This document shows positions 24,391-32,847 of a stretch of DNA of 54,992 bases, piece after piece. Numbering within the stretch: the stretch's first letter is position 1; each line of letters starts with the position of its first letter. Source of the DNA: Planctomycetota bacterium (GTDB lineage: Bacteria > Planctomycetota > UBA1135 > UBA2386); assembly GCA_016794035.1 (NCBI GenBank), contig JAEUHS010000132.1, positions 1 through 54,992 on the forward strand, given 5' to 3'. The notes beneath the pieces are model-generated. The model saw nothing but the letters and a program-made list of their open reading frames with translations. It searched no databases and was not told the DNA's origin. The translations under genes and the position numbers were made by a program.

Positions 24391-27024
24391 GTGCGCATTC
24401 CGACCTCCCCTTTCCTCGCCGCTGTCGCCGCTGCGGCGGTGGTGTCTTCGTTGCCTGCCCAGTGGGTGACCTTCCAGGACCAGACCTCGACCCGCCTGGT
24501 GGCAGCCAACGCTCTCGGAGCCGGTGACACCCAGGAGAAGGACTACGCCTGGGCCGACTTCGACAAGGACGGCGACACCGACCTGTTCGTCGCCCGCAAG
24601 CAGCCGTTCACGACGCCGGGCAAGTACCCGAACGTGCTGTTGATGAACGAGAACGGCGTGCTCACCGATCGCACCGCGCTCTACGGCAGCAACGTCTCGC
24701 CGGCGCTCGCCCTCGAAGGCAGCCAGGGCATGCTCGACTCGACCAACGACCGCGACGTGGTCGCAGTCGACGTCAACGGCGACCTCTGGGTGGACCTCGT
24801 CACCTGCACGACGCTGTCGGACACGGTCGTCCAGTTCCTGCGCGTGCCGCGCGTCTACATCAACCTCGGCGACGGTGGCATCCCCGGCAACTGGCTCGGC
24901 TTCGCCTACGACGACAAGCTGCGCATCGACGACACCCCGTGGGGCGGTTTCCAGCGCTTCTGTTCGGTCGCGGCCGGTGACATCGATCACGACGGCGACA
25001 TGGACCTGTACTTCGGCGACTACCAGCAGGGTGGTTCCCGGCCGGTCGACCTCAACGACCGCCTGCTGCTGAACAACGGCAGCGGCTACTTCACCGACGT
25101 CTCGTCGTCGCGCATGACCGTCGAGATGCTCGAGTCGTCGTTCGGCATGAAGGTCGCCATGGTCGACATGAACGGCGACGGCTGGGTCGACATCCTGAAG
25201 GACGACGCGCTCAACGCGCCGCAGGCGGTCTCGATCAGCTACAGCATGGGCGCCGCCAGCCCCGGCAACTACGGCATCTACCAGCTGGCCTACGGCAACG
25301 CCCCGTATCACTTCGCGGTCGGCGACCTGAACAACGACCTGCTGCCGGACATGATCTTCAGCGACGACGGCCAGGACCGTTACAAGCTGATGACCGGCGT
25401 GACGACGCCTCCGCCCGGCCAGGTGCCGCAGGCGGTGTTCGGCCCCGAGGTCGCGTTCTCCTACACCAGTGGCGGCGACGACGGGTTCGGCGGCAACAAC
25501 CTGATCGTCGACCTCAACAACGACGGCTTCAACGACGCGATCATCTGCGACGTCGACGTCGACATCTCCGGCTGTGGTCGCCGCGCGCACATCTTCCGCA
25601 ACCTCGGCAACACGCCGAACGTGACGCTGAAGGAAGAGCTGTCCGGTGGTCAGGTGTGCGGCATCCCGACCAGCATGCTGGTCGGTTCGTTCGACGCGGC
25701 GGTGTTCGACATCAACGGCGACGGCTGGAAGGACATCGTGCTCGGGCGGTGCTCCGGCACCACGGTCTGGATCAACCAGCCGCCGGTCGGCATGGCGTTC
25801 TCCTACCCCAGTGGTCTGCCCTCGCTGCTGTCGCCGGGCGCCATCCACTCGTTCACCGTGCAGGCGACCGGGATCGGTGGCGTCGTGCCGCAGGCCGGCA
25901 CCGGCGTGCTGCACTACTCGGTCAACGGCGCGCCGTTCCAGACCAGCCCGCTGTGGGATCTGAGCCCCGGTCTCTACCTGGCCACCCTGCCGCAGATGCC
26001 CGGCTGCACCAGCGAGGTCGAGTTCTACGTGACCGTGCAGGGCACCGGTGCGGTGACCTACAAGGACCCGGCGACTGCGCCGACGTCGACCAACAGGGTC
26101 ATCTCCGCGGTGGGCACGAACGTGCTCTACGAGAACAACATGGAAGGCGCGGTCACCGGTTGGAGCGTGGTCAACACCGCGCTGTCGACGGGCGCCTGGG
26201 AGGTCGCGGTGCCGAACGGCACCACCACGCTCGGCCAGTTCGCGGCGCCGCCCGAAGACGGTGAGGCGAGCGCGTCGAACACCAAGTGCTGGGTGACCCA
26301 GAACGGGGCTGCCGGTGGCGCCGCCGGTACCGCCGACGTCGATGGTGGGCCGACGGACCTGTTCTCGCCGACGATCGACATGGCCGGCACCGACGGCACG
26401 ATCAGCTACCGTCGCTGGTTCTTCAGCGATGGCGCCGACGTGATGCAGGTGCATGTGTCGGGCGACGGCGTCAGCTGGGTGCCGGTCGAGACCGTGATCG
26501 GCAGCGGCAACAACCAGTGGACCACCGCATCGTTCCGCGTCAGCGATTTCATCGTGCCGACCAACGCGGTGCGGGTGCGCTTCCGCATCCAGGACGTGAC
26601 CCCCGGCAACATCGTCGAGGGCGGCATCGACCTGTTCCGCGCCGAGGCATACGCCTGCACGCTGTGCCAGGAGGACATCGGTCCGTTGGGCCCGGGCACG
26701 GCGACGTTCTCGATCTGCGGCGGCGACCTGTCCAATGGCACGACGGCGACATTCTCGGTCGTGGGCGCGCCGTCCTCGGCGCCTGCGATCCTGCTCGGCA
26801 GCCTGTTCAACCTGGGTTCGCCGTTCGCCGGCGGCCTGTTGATCGATCCGGCGCCGCCGATCGGCATCGGCTTCGCGATGGATGCGAGCGGCAGCTTCGT
26901 GGTGCCCGGTTTCCCCGGTGGGCTCGGCAGTTTCGAGGTCTACGCCCAGGTCGTCTACCAGGATGCCGGCCAGACGCAGGGCTGGGGCTTCACGAACGGC
27001 CTGCTGATCCGGATGAAGCCGTGA
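24391..27024 (+). CDS. Secreted FG-GAP/VCBS repeat protein with shared C-terminal domain
   Basis: The protein has 877 residues. A signal peptide (FLAAVAAAAVVSSLPAQ) follows the GTG start at 24391, which has AGAGG 5 bases upstream. About seven FG-GAP/VCBS repeats with calcium-type loops of the form D-x-D-x-D-G fill residues 45-460 (ADFDKDGDTDLFV, GDIDHDGDMDLYFGD, DMNGDGWVDI and others), probably forming a beta-propeller. A jelly-roll-like region (about 570-750, GAVTGWSVVNT and ISYRRWFFSDG) follows. The last 122 residues start at the CxxC pair C756/C759. They match the end of the next gene product in cysteine spacing and pattern. The protein is probably a surface or extracellular binding protein. 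Confidence 0.82.
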   Translation: MRIPTSPFLAAVAAAAVVSSLPAQWVTFQDQTSTRLVAANALGAGDTQEKDYAWADFDKDGDTDLFVARKQPFTTPGKYPNVLLMNENGVLTDRTALYGSNVSPALALEGSQGMLDSTNDRDVVAVDVNGDLWVDLVTCTTLSDTVVQFLRVPRVYINLGDGGIPGNWLGFAYDDKLRIDDTPWGGFQRFCSVAAGDIDHDGDMDLYFGDYQQGGSRPVDLNDRLLLNNGSGYFTDVSSSRMTVEMLESSFGMKVAMVDMNGDGWVDILKDDALNAPQAVSISYSMGAASPGNYGIYQLAYGNAPYHFAVGDLNNDLLPDMIFSDDGQDRYKLMTGVTTPPPGQVPQAVFGPEVAFSYTSGGDDGFGGNNLIVDLNNDGFNDAIICDVDVDISGCGRRAHIFRNLGNTPNVTLKEELSGGQVCGIPTSMLVGSFDAAVFDINGDGWKDIVLGRCSGTTVWINQPPVGMAFSYPSGLPSLLSPGAIHSFTVQATGIGGVVPQAGTGVLHYSVNGAPFQTSPLWDLSPGLYLATLPQMPGCTSEVEFYVTVQGTGAVTYKDPATAPTSTNRVISAVGTNVLYENNMEGAVTGWSVVNTALSTGAWEVAVPNGTTTLGQFAAPPEDGEASASNTKCWVTQNGAAGGAAGTADVDGGPTDLFSPTIDMAGTDGTISYRRWFFSDGADVMQVHVSGDGVSWVPVETVIGSGNNQWTTASFRVSDFIVPTNAVRVRFRIQDVTPGNIVEGGIDLFRAEAYACTLCQEDIGPLGPGTATFSICGGDLSNGTTATFSVVGAPSSAPAILLGSLFNLGSPFAGGLLIDPAPPIGIGFAMDASGSFVVPGFPGGLGSFEVYAQVVYQDAGQTQGWGFTNGLLIRMKP

Positions 27025-27065
27025 GCCGATCCCGCCCGGCGAAACCGGGACTCTGACGCATCCGT

Positions 27066-27087
27066 GCGGCCTGGGCAACCAGGCCGC
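27066..27087 (+). terminator. Perfect 9-bp hairpin with GCAA tetraloop
   Basis: GCGGCCTGG-GCAA-CCAGGCCGC is a perfect 9-bp inverted repeat closed by a GNRA loop, 42 bases after the FG-GAP gene stop. It is followed by GTTCGTTCTGG, a weak T-rich stretch. It is the best terminator candidate in the window and separates two genes of similar type. Confidence 0.55.
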
Positions 27088-27177
27088 GTTCGTTCTGGTA
27101 TCCTCCTGCCTCCGTCGCCTTCGACCGCTGCGCCGATCCTGCCCTCGGCCCGGCCTTCTCCCCTGCGTTCTCCAGAC

Positions 27178-29022
27178 ATGCGTTTGCTCTGCACCTCCGT
27201 CTTGTTCCTCACCATCGGTGCGCCCGTCGTCGTGGCGCAGACCCCGCAGCCGAAGATGGGCGCCCCGCTGGCCGGCCTCACGGCCACCGAACTGCAGCGC
27301 TTCGACGCCGGCCGGACGGACTTCACCCACACGTTCCAGGTGGGCGAGGGCCTCGGTCCGATCTTCAACCAGGCCAGCTGCGCCAGCTGCCACAACAATC
27401 CGATCGGCGGCCCGGGCAGCATCAAGGTGTTCCGGTTCGGCTTCTACGACGAGAAGGGCATCGGCTGGGATCCGCTGACGGGCCTCGGCGGATCGTTGCT
27501 GCAGCTCAACACCATCAACGTCGCCTACGCCGAGTCGATCCCGATGGCGGCCAACGTGACGGCGCAGCGCGTCACGCCGTCCATCCTCGGTGACGGGCTG
27601 ATCGAGGCGATCGCCGACGCGGACATCCTCGTGCGCGAGACCACGCCGCCGAGCGCGAACGTCAGCGGCGTCGCCAACATGGTGGTGCCGCTGGAGACGC
27701 CCGGCGGCGCGGCGCGCGTCGGCCGCTTCGGCTGGAAGGCCGAAGTCGCGACGCTGCTGTCGTTCTCCGGCGATGCCGCGCTGAACGAGATCGGTTTCAC
27801 CAACCGCCTGCTCGATACCGAGAGCGCGGCGAACGGCGTGCCGCCGGGCAGCTACGACACCGTGCCGGATCCCGAGGACGGTCCCGACGGCCAGGGCCTG
27901 CACTTCATCGACCGCATCACCCACTTCCAGCGCTACCTGGCTGCCCCGCCGCAGACGCCGCGTTCGGGCATGGCCGGCGAGACGGTCTTCAACTCGGTCG
28001 GCTGCGCCGACTGCCACGTGGCCTCGTTCACGACGCGCAACGACCCCGCGCTCGAGGCGGCGATCCGCAACCAGGTGATCCGGCCGTACTCGGACTTCCT
28101 GCTGCACGACATGGGCATCGCCGCCGACTTCATCGGCGACGGCATGGCGGGCGTGCAGGAACTGCGCACGCCGCCGCTGTGGGGTGTGCGCAGCCGCGAC
28201 CCGCTGTGGCACGACGGCCGCGTCATCGGCGGTACCTTCGAGCAGCGCATCCTCGGCCCGACCGGCATCGTCGCGCTGCACGCCGCGTTCGGCAGCGAGG
28301 CCCGCACCTCGGCGCTCGCGCTGCAGGCGCTGCCGCTCGCCGACCAGCAGAAGGTCGTCGCGTTCCTCGACTCGCTGGGCCGCCGCGAGTTCGACAGCAA
28401 CGGCGACAACGTGCTCGACCAGGTGGACCTGGCGGCGTTCCGGCTCGCGCGCAACGGCGGCCCCTACACCGCGGACAGCCCCGCGGCCGTGTTCGACTTC
28501 GACCAGGACGGCGACGTCGACACCGACGACCTGAACGTGTTCCGCACCGTCTACGAGGCCGACTGCAACAACAACGGCATCAACGACCTCGAGGACGTGC
28601 TGAGCGGCGCGTTCGCCGACTCGAACGGCAACCTGATCCCGGACGTCTGCGAGTTCTGCCAGCCCGACCTCGGCATGGCCGGCGGCGGCACGCTGGCGCT
28701 CTCGGTGTGCGGTGACAGCCTGACCGGCCCGGCATCGCTGGCGACGTTGGAGGTCATCGGGGCGGCGCCGAGCATGCCGGTCCTGTTGATCGGCGCGTTC
28801 ACGTCCGCGCCGTACCAGATCGTGCCCGGTGAGTTCCTCGTGCCGGAGGAGGCCGCGGTGTTGTTCGTCATCATCGACAGCGCCGACGTCACTGGCCGGC
28901 TGCGGGCCCCGTTGTTCGCCTCCGGCACGATGCCGACCTACACCTTCGTGGTGCAGGCTGCGGCGTTCCCGGCCGGCAACCTCGACCTGTCGAACGCGCT
29001 GTCGCTGACGGTCACGCTGTGA
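27178..29022 (+). CDS. Di-haem oxidoreductase (DUF1111/DHOR) with dockerin-like repeats and shared C-terminal domain
   Basis: The protein has 614 residues with a signal peptide (LLCTSVLFLTIGAPVVVAQ). Two c-type haem sites are visible: C68-C71-H72 (CASCH) and C276-C279-H280 (CADCH). The context LGDGLIEAI, QELRTPPLWGVRSR and WHDGRVIGG is typical of the DHOR/DUF1111 family, relatives of MauG-type peroxidases. Residues of about 400-490 carry dockerin/EF-hand-like loops (DSNGDNVLDQVDLAAF, DFDQDGDVDTDDLNVF, DSNGNLIPD). The last 124 residues begin at C491-x-x-C494 and match the end of the upstream FG-GAP protein. The ATG at 27178 follows a TATCCT about 75 bases upstream. It is periplasmic or extracellular; the substrate is unknown. 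Confidence 0.85.
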   Translation: MRLLCTSVLFLTIGAPVVVAQTPQPKMGAPLAGLTATELQRFDAGRTDFTHTFQVGEGLGPIFNQASCASCHNNPIGGPGSIKVFRFGFYDEKGIGWDPLTGLGGSLLQLNTINVAYAESIPMAANVTAQRVTPSILGDGLIEAIADADILVRETTPPSANVSGVANMVVPLETPGGAARVGRFGWKAEVATLLSFSGDAALNEIGFTNRLLDTESAANGVPPGSYDTVPDPEDGPDGQGLHFIDRITHFQRYLAAPPQTPRSGMAGETVFNSVGCADCHVASFTTRNDPALEAAIRNQVIRPYSDFLLHDMGIAADFIGDGMAGVQELRTPPLWGVRSRDPLWHDGRVIGGTFEQRILGPTGIVALHAAFGSEARTSALALQALPLADQQKVVAFLDSLGRREFDSNGDNVLDQVDLAAFRLARNGGPYTADSPAAVFDFDQDGDVDTDDLNVFRTVYEADCNNNGINDLEDVLSGAFADSNGNLIPDVCEFCQPDLGMAGGGTLALSVCGDSLTGPASLATLEVIGAAPSMPVLLIGAFTSAPYQIVPGEFLVPEEAAVLFVIIDSADVTGRLRAPLFASGTMPTYTFVVQAAAFPAGNLDLSNALSLTVTL

Positions 29023-29051
29023 CCGACCGGCGCTGACCGGCGAGCCACCAT

Positions 29052-29073
29052 GGCGTCCCGCTCCCGGGACGCC
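29052..29073 (+). terminator. 9-bp GC hairpin between the di-haem protein and CysQ-like genes
   Basis: GGCGTCCCG-CTCC-CGGGACGCC is a perfect 9-bp inverted repeat beginning 30 bases after the di-haem oxidoreductase stop. No T-run follows. Because it covers codons of any longer CysQ-like reading frame beginning at 29050, it also supports the later start at 29104. Confidence 0.45.
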
Positions 29074-29103
29074 CGGGTGTCCAAGGCGCGCGCAGAGATC
29101 TCC

Positions 29104-29928
29104 ATGACCGAACCCCGGCCCGCCGAGGACGTCTCCGGCCGCCTCGAGACCGCGATCGCGGCCGCCGAACAGGCGGGCCAGCGCCTGCTCGCGCTGCGCG
29201 ACAGCGGTCGGTGGCCGGAGCCGGCGCGGCTCGGCGACGTCGCGGACCAGGCCGCGGATGCGTTCCTGCAGGGATTCCTGCGCGCCCGCCACCCCGACGA
29301 CGCGGTGCTGTCCGAGGAGACCGAGGACGCGGCCGGACGGTTGTCCCGACGGTGCGTGTGGATCGTCGATCCGCTCGACGGCACCAGGGAGTACCGCGCC
29401 GGCCGTGAGGACTGGGCGGTGCACGTCGGCCTCGCCATCGACGGGCAGGCCGTGCTCGGCGCCGTCGCGCTGCCGGCGATGCAGGCCCTGCTCGCCGGCA
29501 TCTGCCTGCCCGGACATACGCGGCTCGACGTGCGCGGCAGCCGCAAGCTGGGGCCCGATCGCGACACCGGTGGGTGGCCGTTGCGCCTCGCGGTCAGCCG
29601 CAGCCACACCCCGGCGTGGATCGAGCGTTTCGCCGGCGCGCTCGGCAGGACCGAGCTGGTGCCATCGGGCAGCGTCGGCTGCAAGGTCTCGCTGCTGCTG
29701 TTCGGGCTGGCCGATGTCTACGTGCACAAGCCCGGCCTGAAGGAATGGGACACCTGCGCGCCCGAGGCCGTGGCCCGTGCCGCCGGCTGGGCGGTGTGCC
29801 GCTTCGACGGCGGCGCGCAGCGCTACAACCGGCCCGACCCGCGCAACGACGAGGTCGTCGTCTGTCGGCCGCAGCTGCGGGATCGCGTGCTGGCGGCGCT
29901 GGCGGCGCACGCGCCGACGGACCGCTGA
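29104..29928 (+). CDS. cysQ: Inositol-monophosphatase-fold phosphatase, CysQ-like
   Basis: The protein has 274 residues. The metal-binding motif of the lithium-sensitive phosphatases is present: SEET (about residue 75), WIVDPLDGTREY (about 91-102) and the C-terminal LKEWDTCAPEAVARAAG. GCKVSLLLFGLADVYVH is closer to CysQ, which hydrolyses 3'-phosphoadenosine 5'-phosphate, than to SuhB (inference). An in-frame ATG at 29050 exists, but a strong hairpin overlaps it and the extra residues are Ser/Arg-rich, so I use the ATG at 29104. It is cytoplasmic. Confidence 0.82.
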   Translation: MTEPRPAEDVSGRLETAIAAAEQAGQRLLALRDSGRWPEPARLGDVADQAADAFLQGFLRARHPDDAVLSEETEDAAGRLSRRCVWIVDPLDGTREYRAGREDWAVHVGLAIDGQAVLGAVALPAMQALLAGICLPGHTRLDVRGSRKLGPDRDTGGWPLRLAVSRSHTPAWIERFAGALGRTELVPSGSVGCKVSLLLFGLADVYVHKPGLKEWDTCAPEAVARAAGWAVCRFDGGAQRYNRPDPRNDEVVVCRPQLRDRVLAALAAHAPTDR

Positions 29929-29948
29929 GCGCGCCGGCGCGGCCGCGA

Positions 29949-30860
29949 TCAGTACGCGTCCGCCTGGCGGTAGGCCTCGATCACCGCCAGCTCGCCGTCG
30001 CGGTCGCCGCGGCTGTTGCCGTGCTCCATGCCGAGCAGCCCCGCGTAGCCCTTGCCGTGCAGGTGGCCGAACACGTTCTTGAAGTGGACCTCGCCGGTGC
30101 CGGGCTCGTTGCGACCCGGGTTGTCGCCGATCTGGAAGTAGGCGATCTCGTCGAAGGCGCGGTCGAGGTTGGGGATCAGGTTCCCCTCGCTGACCTGCTG
30201 GTGGTACAGGTCGTCGAGCAGCTTGCAGCTCGGGTGGGCGACGGCGCGGCAGATCTGGTAGCCCTGCGCGATCTTGGTCAGCAACAGCGTCGGGTGGTCG
30301 CGGAAGTTCAGCGCCTCGAGCACCATGATCAGGCCCGACTCGGCACACACGTCGGCGCAGCGCTTCAGCAGGTCGACGACGTTGGCGGTCTGGAAGCCCG
30401 GCTCCTGGCGCGGATCGACCGTGCCCGGCACGACCGTGCACCACTTCGCGCGCACGCGTTTGCCGACCTCGACCGCCGCCTTCAGGTCGGCGAGCACGCG
30501 ATCGCGGTGCTCGGCCTTGCCCGAGGCGAAGGTCGGTGCGCGGAAGTCGGCGTGCGCGACGAACACGCCCATCTCGATGCCGAGCTGCTCCATCTTGGCG
30601 GCGATGCGTTCCTGCTCCGCGACCGGCCGACCGGCCATGCCGTTGTCCTCCCAGGCGCGGAAGCCCTGGTCGAACGCGAACTGCAGCTGGTCGAGCAGAT
30701 CCGGCGCGTGGTGCTGGAACATGCCGAAGTGCGGCGCGTACCGCAGCCGGAACGGTCCGCGCGGCGGGTTCTGCGGGCGCGGTGCGACGGTGGGGGCGGC
30801 GGCGGCGGCGGTCGCAGCGGCGGCGACGGCCGAGGTGGTGAGGAAGCGGCGGCGGTCCAT
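29949..30860 (-). CDS. Tat-exported TIM-barrel protein, hydroxypyruvate-isomerase-like
   Basis: The protein has 303 residues. A Tat signal (MDRRRFLTTSAVAAAATAAAAA) is followed by a sugar phosphate isomerase/epimerase (AP endonuclease 2-like) TIM barrel. The pattern FGMFQHHAPDLLDQLQFA and ALNFRDHPTLLLTKIAQGY matches hydroxypyruvate isomerase-like proteins, and YFQIGDNPGRNEPGTGEV is their metal-site region. Planctomycetes have many such exported homologues, mostly uncharacterised. It diverges from the Gfo/Idh/MocA gene with a 94-base gap, suggesting a joint role in carbohydrate modification (inference). Confidence 0.82.
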   Translation of the reverse strand: MDRRRFLTTSAVAAAATAAAAAPTVAPRPQNPPRGPFRLRYAPHFGMFQHHAPDLLDQLQFAFDQGFRAWEDNGMAGRPVAEQERIAAKMEQLGIEMGVFVAHADFRAPTFASGKAEHRDRVLADLKAAVEVGKRVRAKWCTVVPGTVDPRQEPGFQTANVVDLLKRCADVCAESGLIMVLEALNFRDHPTLLLTKIAQGYQICRAVAHPSCKLLDDLYHQQVSEGNLIPNLDRAFDEIAYFQIGDNPGRNEPGTGEVHFKNVFGHLHGKGYAGLLGMEHGNSRGDRDGELAVIEAYRQADAY

Positions 30861-30866
30861 GTGCGG

Positions 30867-30872
30867 ACTGTA
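30867..30872 (-). promoter_or_regulatory. Candidate -10 element (TACAGT) for a leaderless start
   Basis: On the minus strand TACAGT ends 6 bases before the ATG at 30860. The closely similar TACAGT upstream of the TlpA-like gene sits 21 bases before its ATG, where a real Shine-Dalgarno (AAGGAG) follows. Confidence 0.35.
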
Positions 30873-30954
30873 GCGGCGAGCTCGACGTCCGGCCTTGACT
30901 ACGGTGCCGGCCGTGCTTCCCTCGGGGGCCCCGATCCCCCGCCGAACAAGGCCG

Positions 30955-32217
30955 ATGTCTCACTCCACGCGTCGCTCGTTCCTGCAGCAGACGGCCACGG
31001 CCGCCGCGGCCGCACCCCTGATGTCGCTGCGCCTGCATGCGGGTGGCTCCGACGAACTGAAGCTCGGCCTGATCGGCTGCGGCGGCCGCGGCACCGGCGC
31101 CGCATCGCAGGCCCTCCACACCGACGGTCCGGTGCGGCTGGTGGCGATGGCGGATGCGTTCGCCGATCGCCTGCAGGACAGCCTGGGCGAGTTGACCGGG
31201 GACGCTGCGATCGCCGCGCGGGTCGACGTGCCCGAGGCGCGGCGCTTCGTCGGCTTCGACGGCTGGCAGCACCTGCTGGCCAGCGACGTCGACGTCGTGC
31301 TGCTGGCCACGCCGCCGCACTTCCGGCCGGCCATGTTCGAGGCCGCGATCCGGGCCGGCAAGCACGTGTTCCTGGAGAAGCCGGTGGCCGTCGACGGTCC
31401 CGGTGTGCGGCAGGTACTGGCGGCGGCCGAACTGGCACAGCAGAAGCGGCTGGCGGTGGTCAGCGGCTTGCAGCGCCACCACCAGTCCTCGTACGTCGAG
31501 GCGATGCAGCGCATCCACCGCGGCGACCTCGGCCGGATCCGGTTCGCGCGCTGCGCGTGGAACATGGGCGGCCTGTGGATGCACCCGCGCCAGCCGGCGT
31601 GGAGCGACATGGAGTGGCAGCTGCGCAACTGGCTGTACTTCACCTGGCTCAGCGGTGACCACATCGTCGAGCAGCACGTGCACAACCTCGACGTCGTCAA
31701 CTGGGCGCTGCAGGGGCACCCGCTGCGGGCCCGCGGCATGGGGGGCCGCCAGGTGCGCACCGATCCGGCCTACGGGCACATCTTCGATCACCACGCGGTC
31801 CAGTACGAATACCCCGATGGGGTCTGGCTGTTCTCGGAGTGCCGCCAGATCGACGGCTGCCTGAACGACGTTTCCGAGCATCTCTACGGCGTCGACGGCG
31901 AGGCGCACCTGGGCGGTCGGGCGCAGATCACCGGCAAGCACCCGTGGGCCTTCGAAGGTCGCGACAACGACGCCTACCAGGCCGAGCACGACGATCTGTT
32001 CGCCAGCATCCGCTCCGGCGAGGTCCGGAACGAGGGCCGCTACGTCGCCGAGAGCACCCTGACGGCGATCATGGGCCGCATGGCCACCTACAGCGGCCGC
32101 CAGGTCACCTGGGAGGAAGTCCTGCGGTCCGAGGAGCGGCTCGGGCCGTCGACCTGTGCGTTCGGCCCGCTGGCCGTCGACCCGGTGCCGATGCCGGGGC
32201 AGCAGGGCAGGCGGTAG
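30955..32217 (+). CDS. Tat-exported Gfo/Idh/MocA oxidoreductase
   Basis: The protein has 420 residues. The twin-arginine signal TRRSFLQQTATAAAAAPL precedes the NAD(P)-binding fold (LKLGLIGCGGRGTGAASQAL). The sugar-dehydrogenase signature VFLEKPVAVDGPGVRQVL is clear, with the EKP lysine at about 142. EQHVHNLDVVNWAL is also typical of planctomycete-type exported members. The family oxidises or reduces sugars and cyclitols; the substrate is not predictable. The ATG at 30955 places the Tat motif at residues 6-8. Confidence 0.88.
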   Translation: MSHSTRRSFLQQTATAAAAAPLMSLRLHAGGSDELKLGLIGCGGRGTGAASQALHTDGPVRLVAMADAFADRLQDSLGELTGDAAIAARVDVPEARRFVGFDGWQHLLASDVDVVLLATPPHFRPAMFEAAIRAGKHVFLEKPVAVDGPGVRQVLAAAELAQQKRLAVVSGLQRHHQSSYVEAMQRIHRGDLGRIRFARCAWNMGGLWMHPRQPAWSDMEWQLRNWLYFTWLSGDHIVEQHVHNLDVVNWALQGHPLRARGMGGRQVRTDPAYGHIFDHHAVQYEYPDGVWLFSECRQIDGCLNDVSEHLYGVDGEAHLGGRAQITGKHPWAFEGRDNDAYQAEHDDLFASIRSGEVRNEGRYVAESTLTAIMGRMATYSGRQVTWEEVLRSEERLGPSTCAFGPLAVDPVPMPGQQGRR

Positions 32218-32309
32218 GCGCCCCGGGCTGCGCCGCGGCGCATGCCCGCCGTCGCCGGCCCGGCGGCACAACCGCACAGCCGACCCTTCATCCGCCCCGG
32301 CGCGCCGGC

Positions 32310-32315
32310 TATCGT
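32310..32315 (+). promoter_or_regulatory. Candidate -10 element (TATCGT) upstream of the hydroxylase operon
   Basis: TATCGT ends 10 bases before the ATG at 32326. This is the first gene of the three-gene molybdenum hydroxylase operon; no Shine-Dalgarno is visible in between. Confidence 0.3.
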
Positions 32316-32325
32316 GCTCGCCCCC

Positions 32326-32847
32326 ATGACCGAGCCCGGAAAGGTGCTCGCCACGTTCCACGTGAACGGCGAGCCGCACGAGGTGGCGTTCCCGCCGCAC
32401 AAGACCCTGCTGGAAGTGCTGCGCGAGGAGCTGAACCTCACCGGCACCAAACACGGCTGCGAACTCGGCGAATGTGGCACCTGCACCGTGCAGGTCGACG
32501 GCGTGCCGATCCTGAGCTGCCTGATGCTGGCGGTCGATGCGGTGGGCAGGCCGGTGCAGACCGTCGAGGGGCTCGCCGACGGCCCGCAGCTGACCGAGCT
32601 GCAGCACGCCCTCGCCGACCTCGGCGCCGCTCAGTGCGGCTACTGCACGCCCGGCATCCTGATGACGGCCGAGGCGCTGCTGCGCGACAACGACCGCCCG
32701 ACGCGCGAGCAGATCAGGCAGTGCCTCGCCGGCAACCTGTGCCGCTGCACCGGCTACCTGAAGATCTTCGAGGCGGTCGAACTGGCGGCGGCGCGCTGCC
32801 GCGGTGAGCAGGCGGAGCCGAGCAAGGAGTCGATCCATGGTTCTTGA
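32326..32847 (+). CDS. hcrC: Molybdenum hydroxylase small subunit, two [2Fe-2S] clusters (HcrC-like)
   Basis: The protein has 173 residues. The N-terminal plant-type ferredoxin domain shows the cluster cysteines in HGCELGECGTCTVQVDGVPILSC. The C-terminal four-helix domain shows QCGYCTPGILM and LCRCTGYLKI. This is the electron-transfer subunit of the xanthine oxidase family. An in-frame ATG at 32242 exists, but its extra residues are low-complexity; the ATG at 32326 matches the family start. The end overlaps the next gene by 11 bases. HcrC assignment rests on the neighbouring subunit with the extra cluster loop. Confidence 0.88.
   Translation: MTEPGKVLATFHVNGEPHEVAFPPHKTLLEVLREELNLTGTKHGCELGECGTCTVQVDGVPILSCLMLAVDAVGRPVQTVEGLADGPQLTELQHALADLGAAQCGYCTPGILMTAEALLRDNDRPTREQIRQCLAGNLCRCTGYLKIFEAVELAAARCRGEQAEPSKESIHGS
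32823..32828 (+). promoter_or_regulatory. Shine-Dalgarno deciding the large-subunit start
   Basis: AAGGAG-like sequence (within agcaaggagtc) lies 8 bases before the ATG at 32837 and favours that codon over upstream in-frame starts. Confidence 0.6.
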
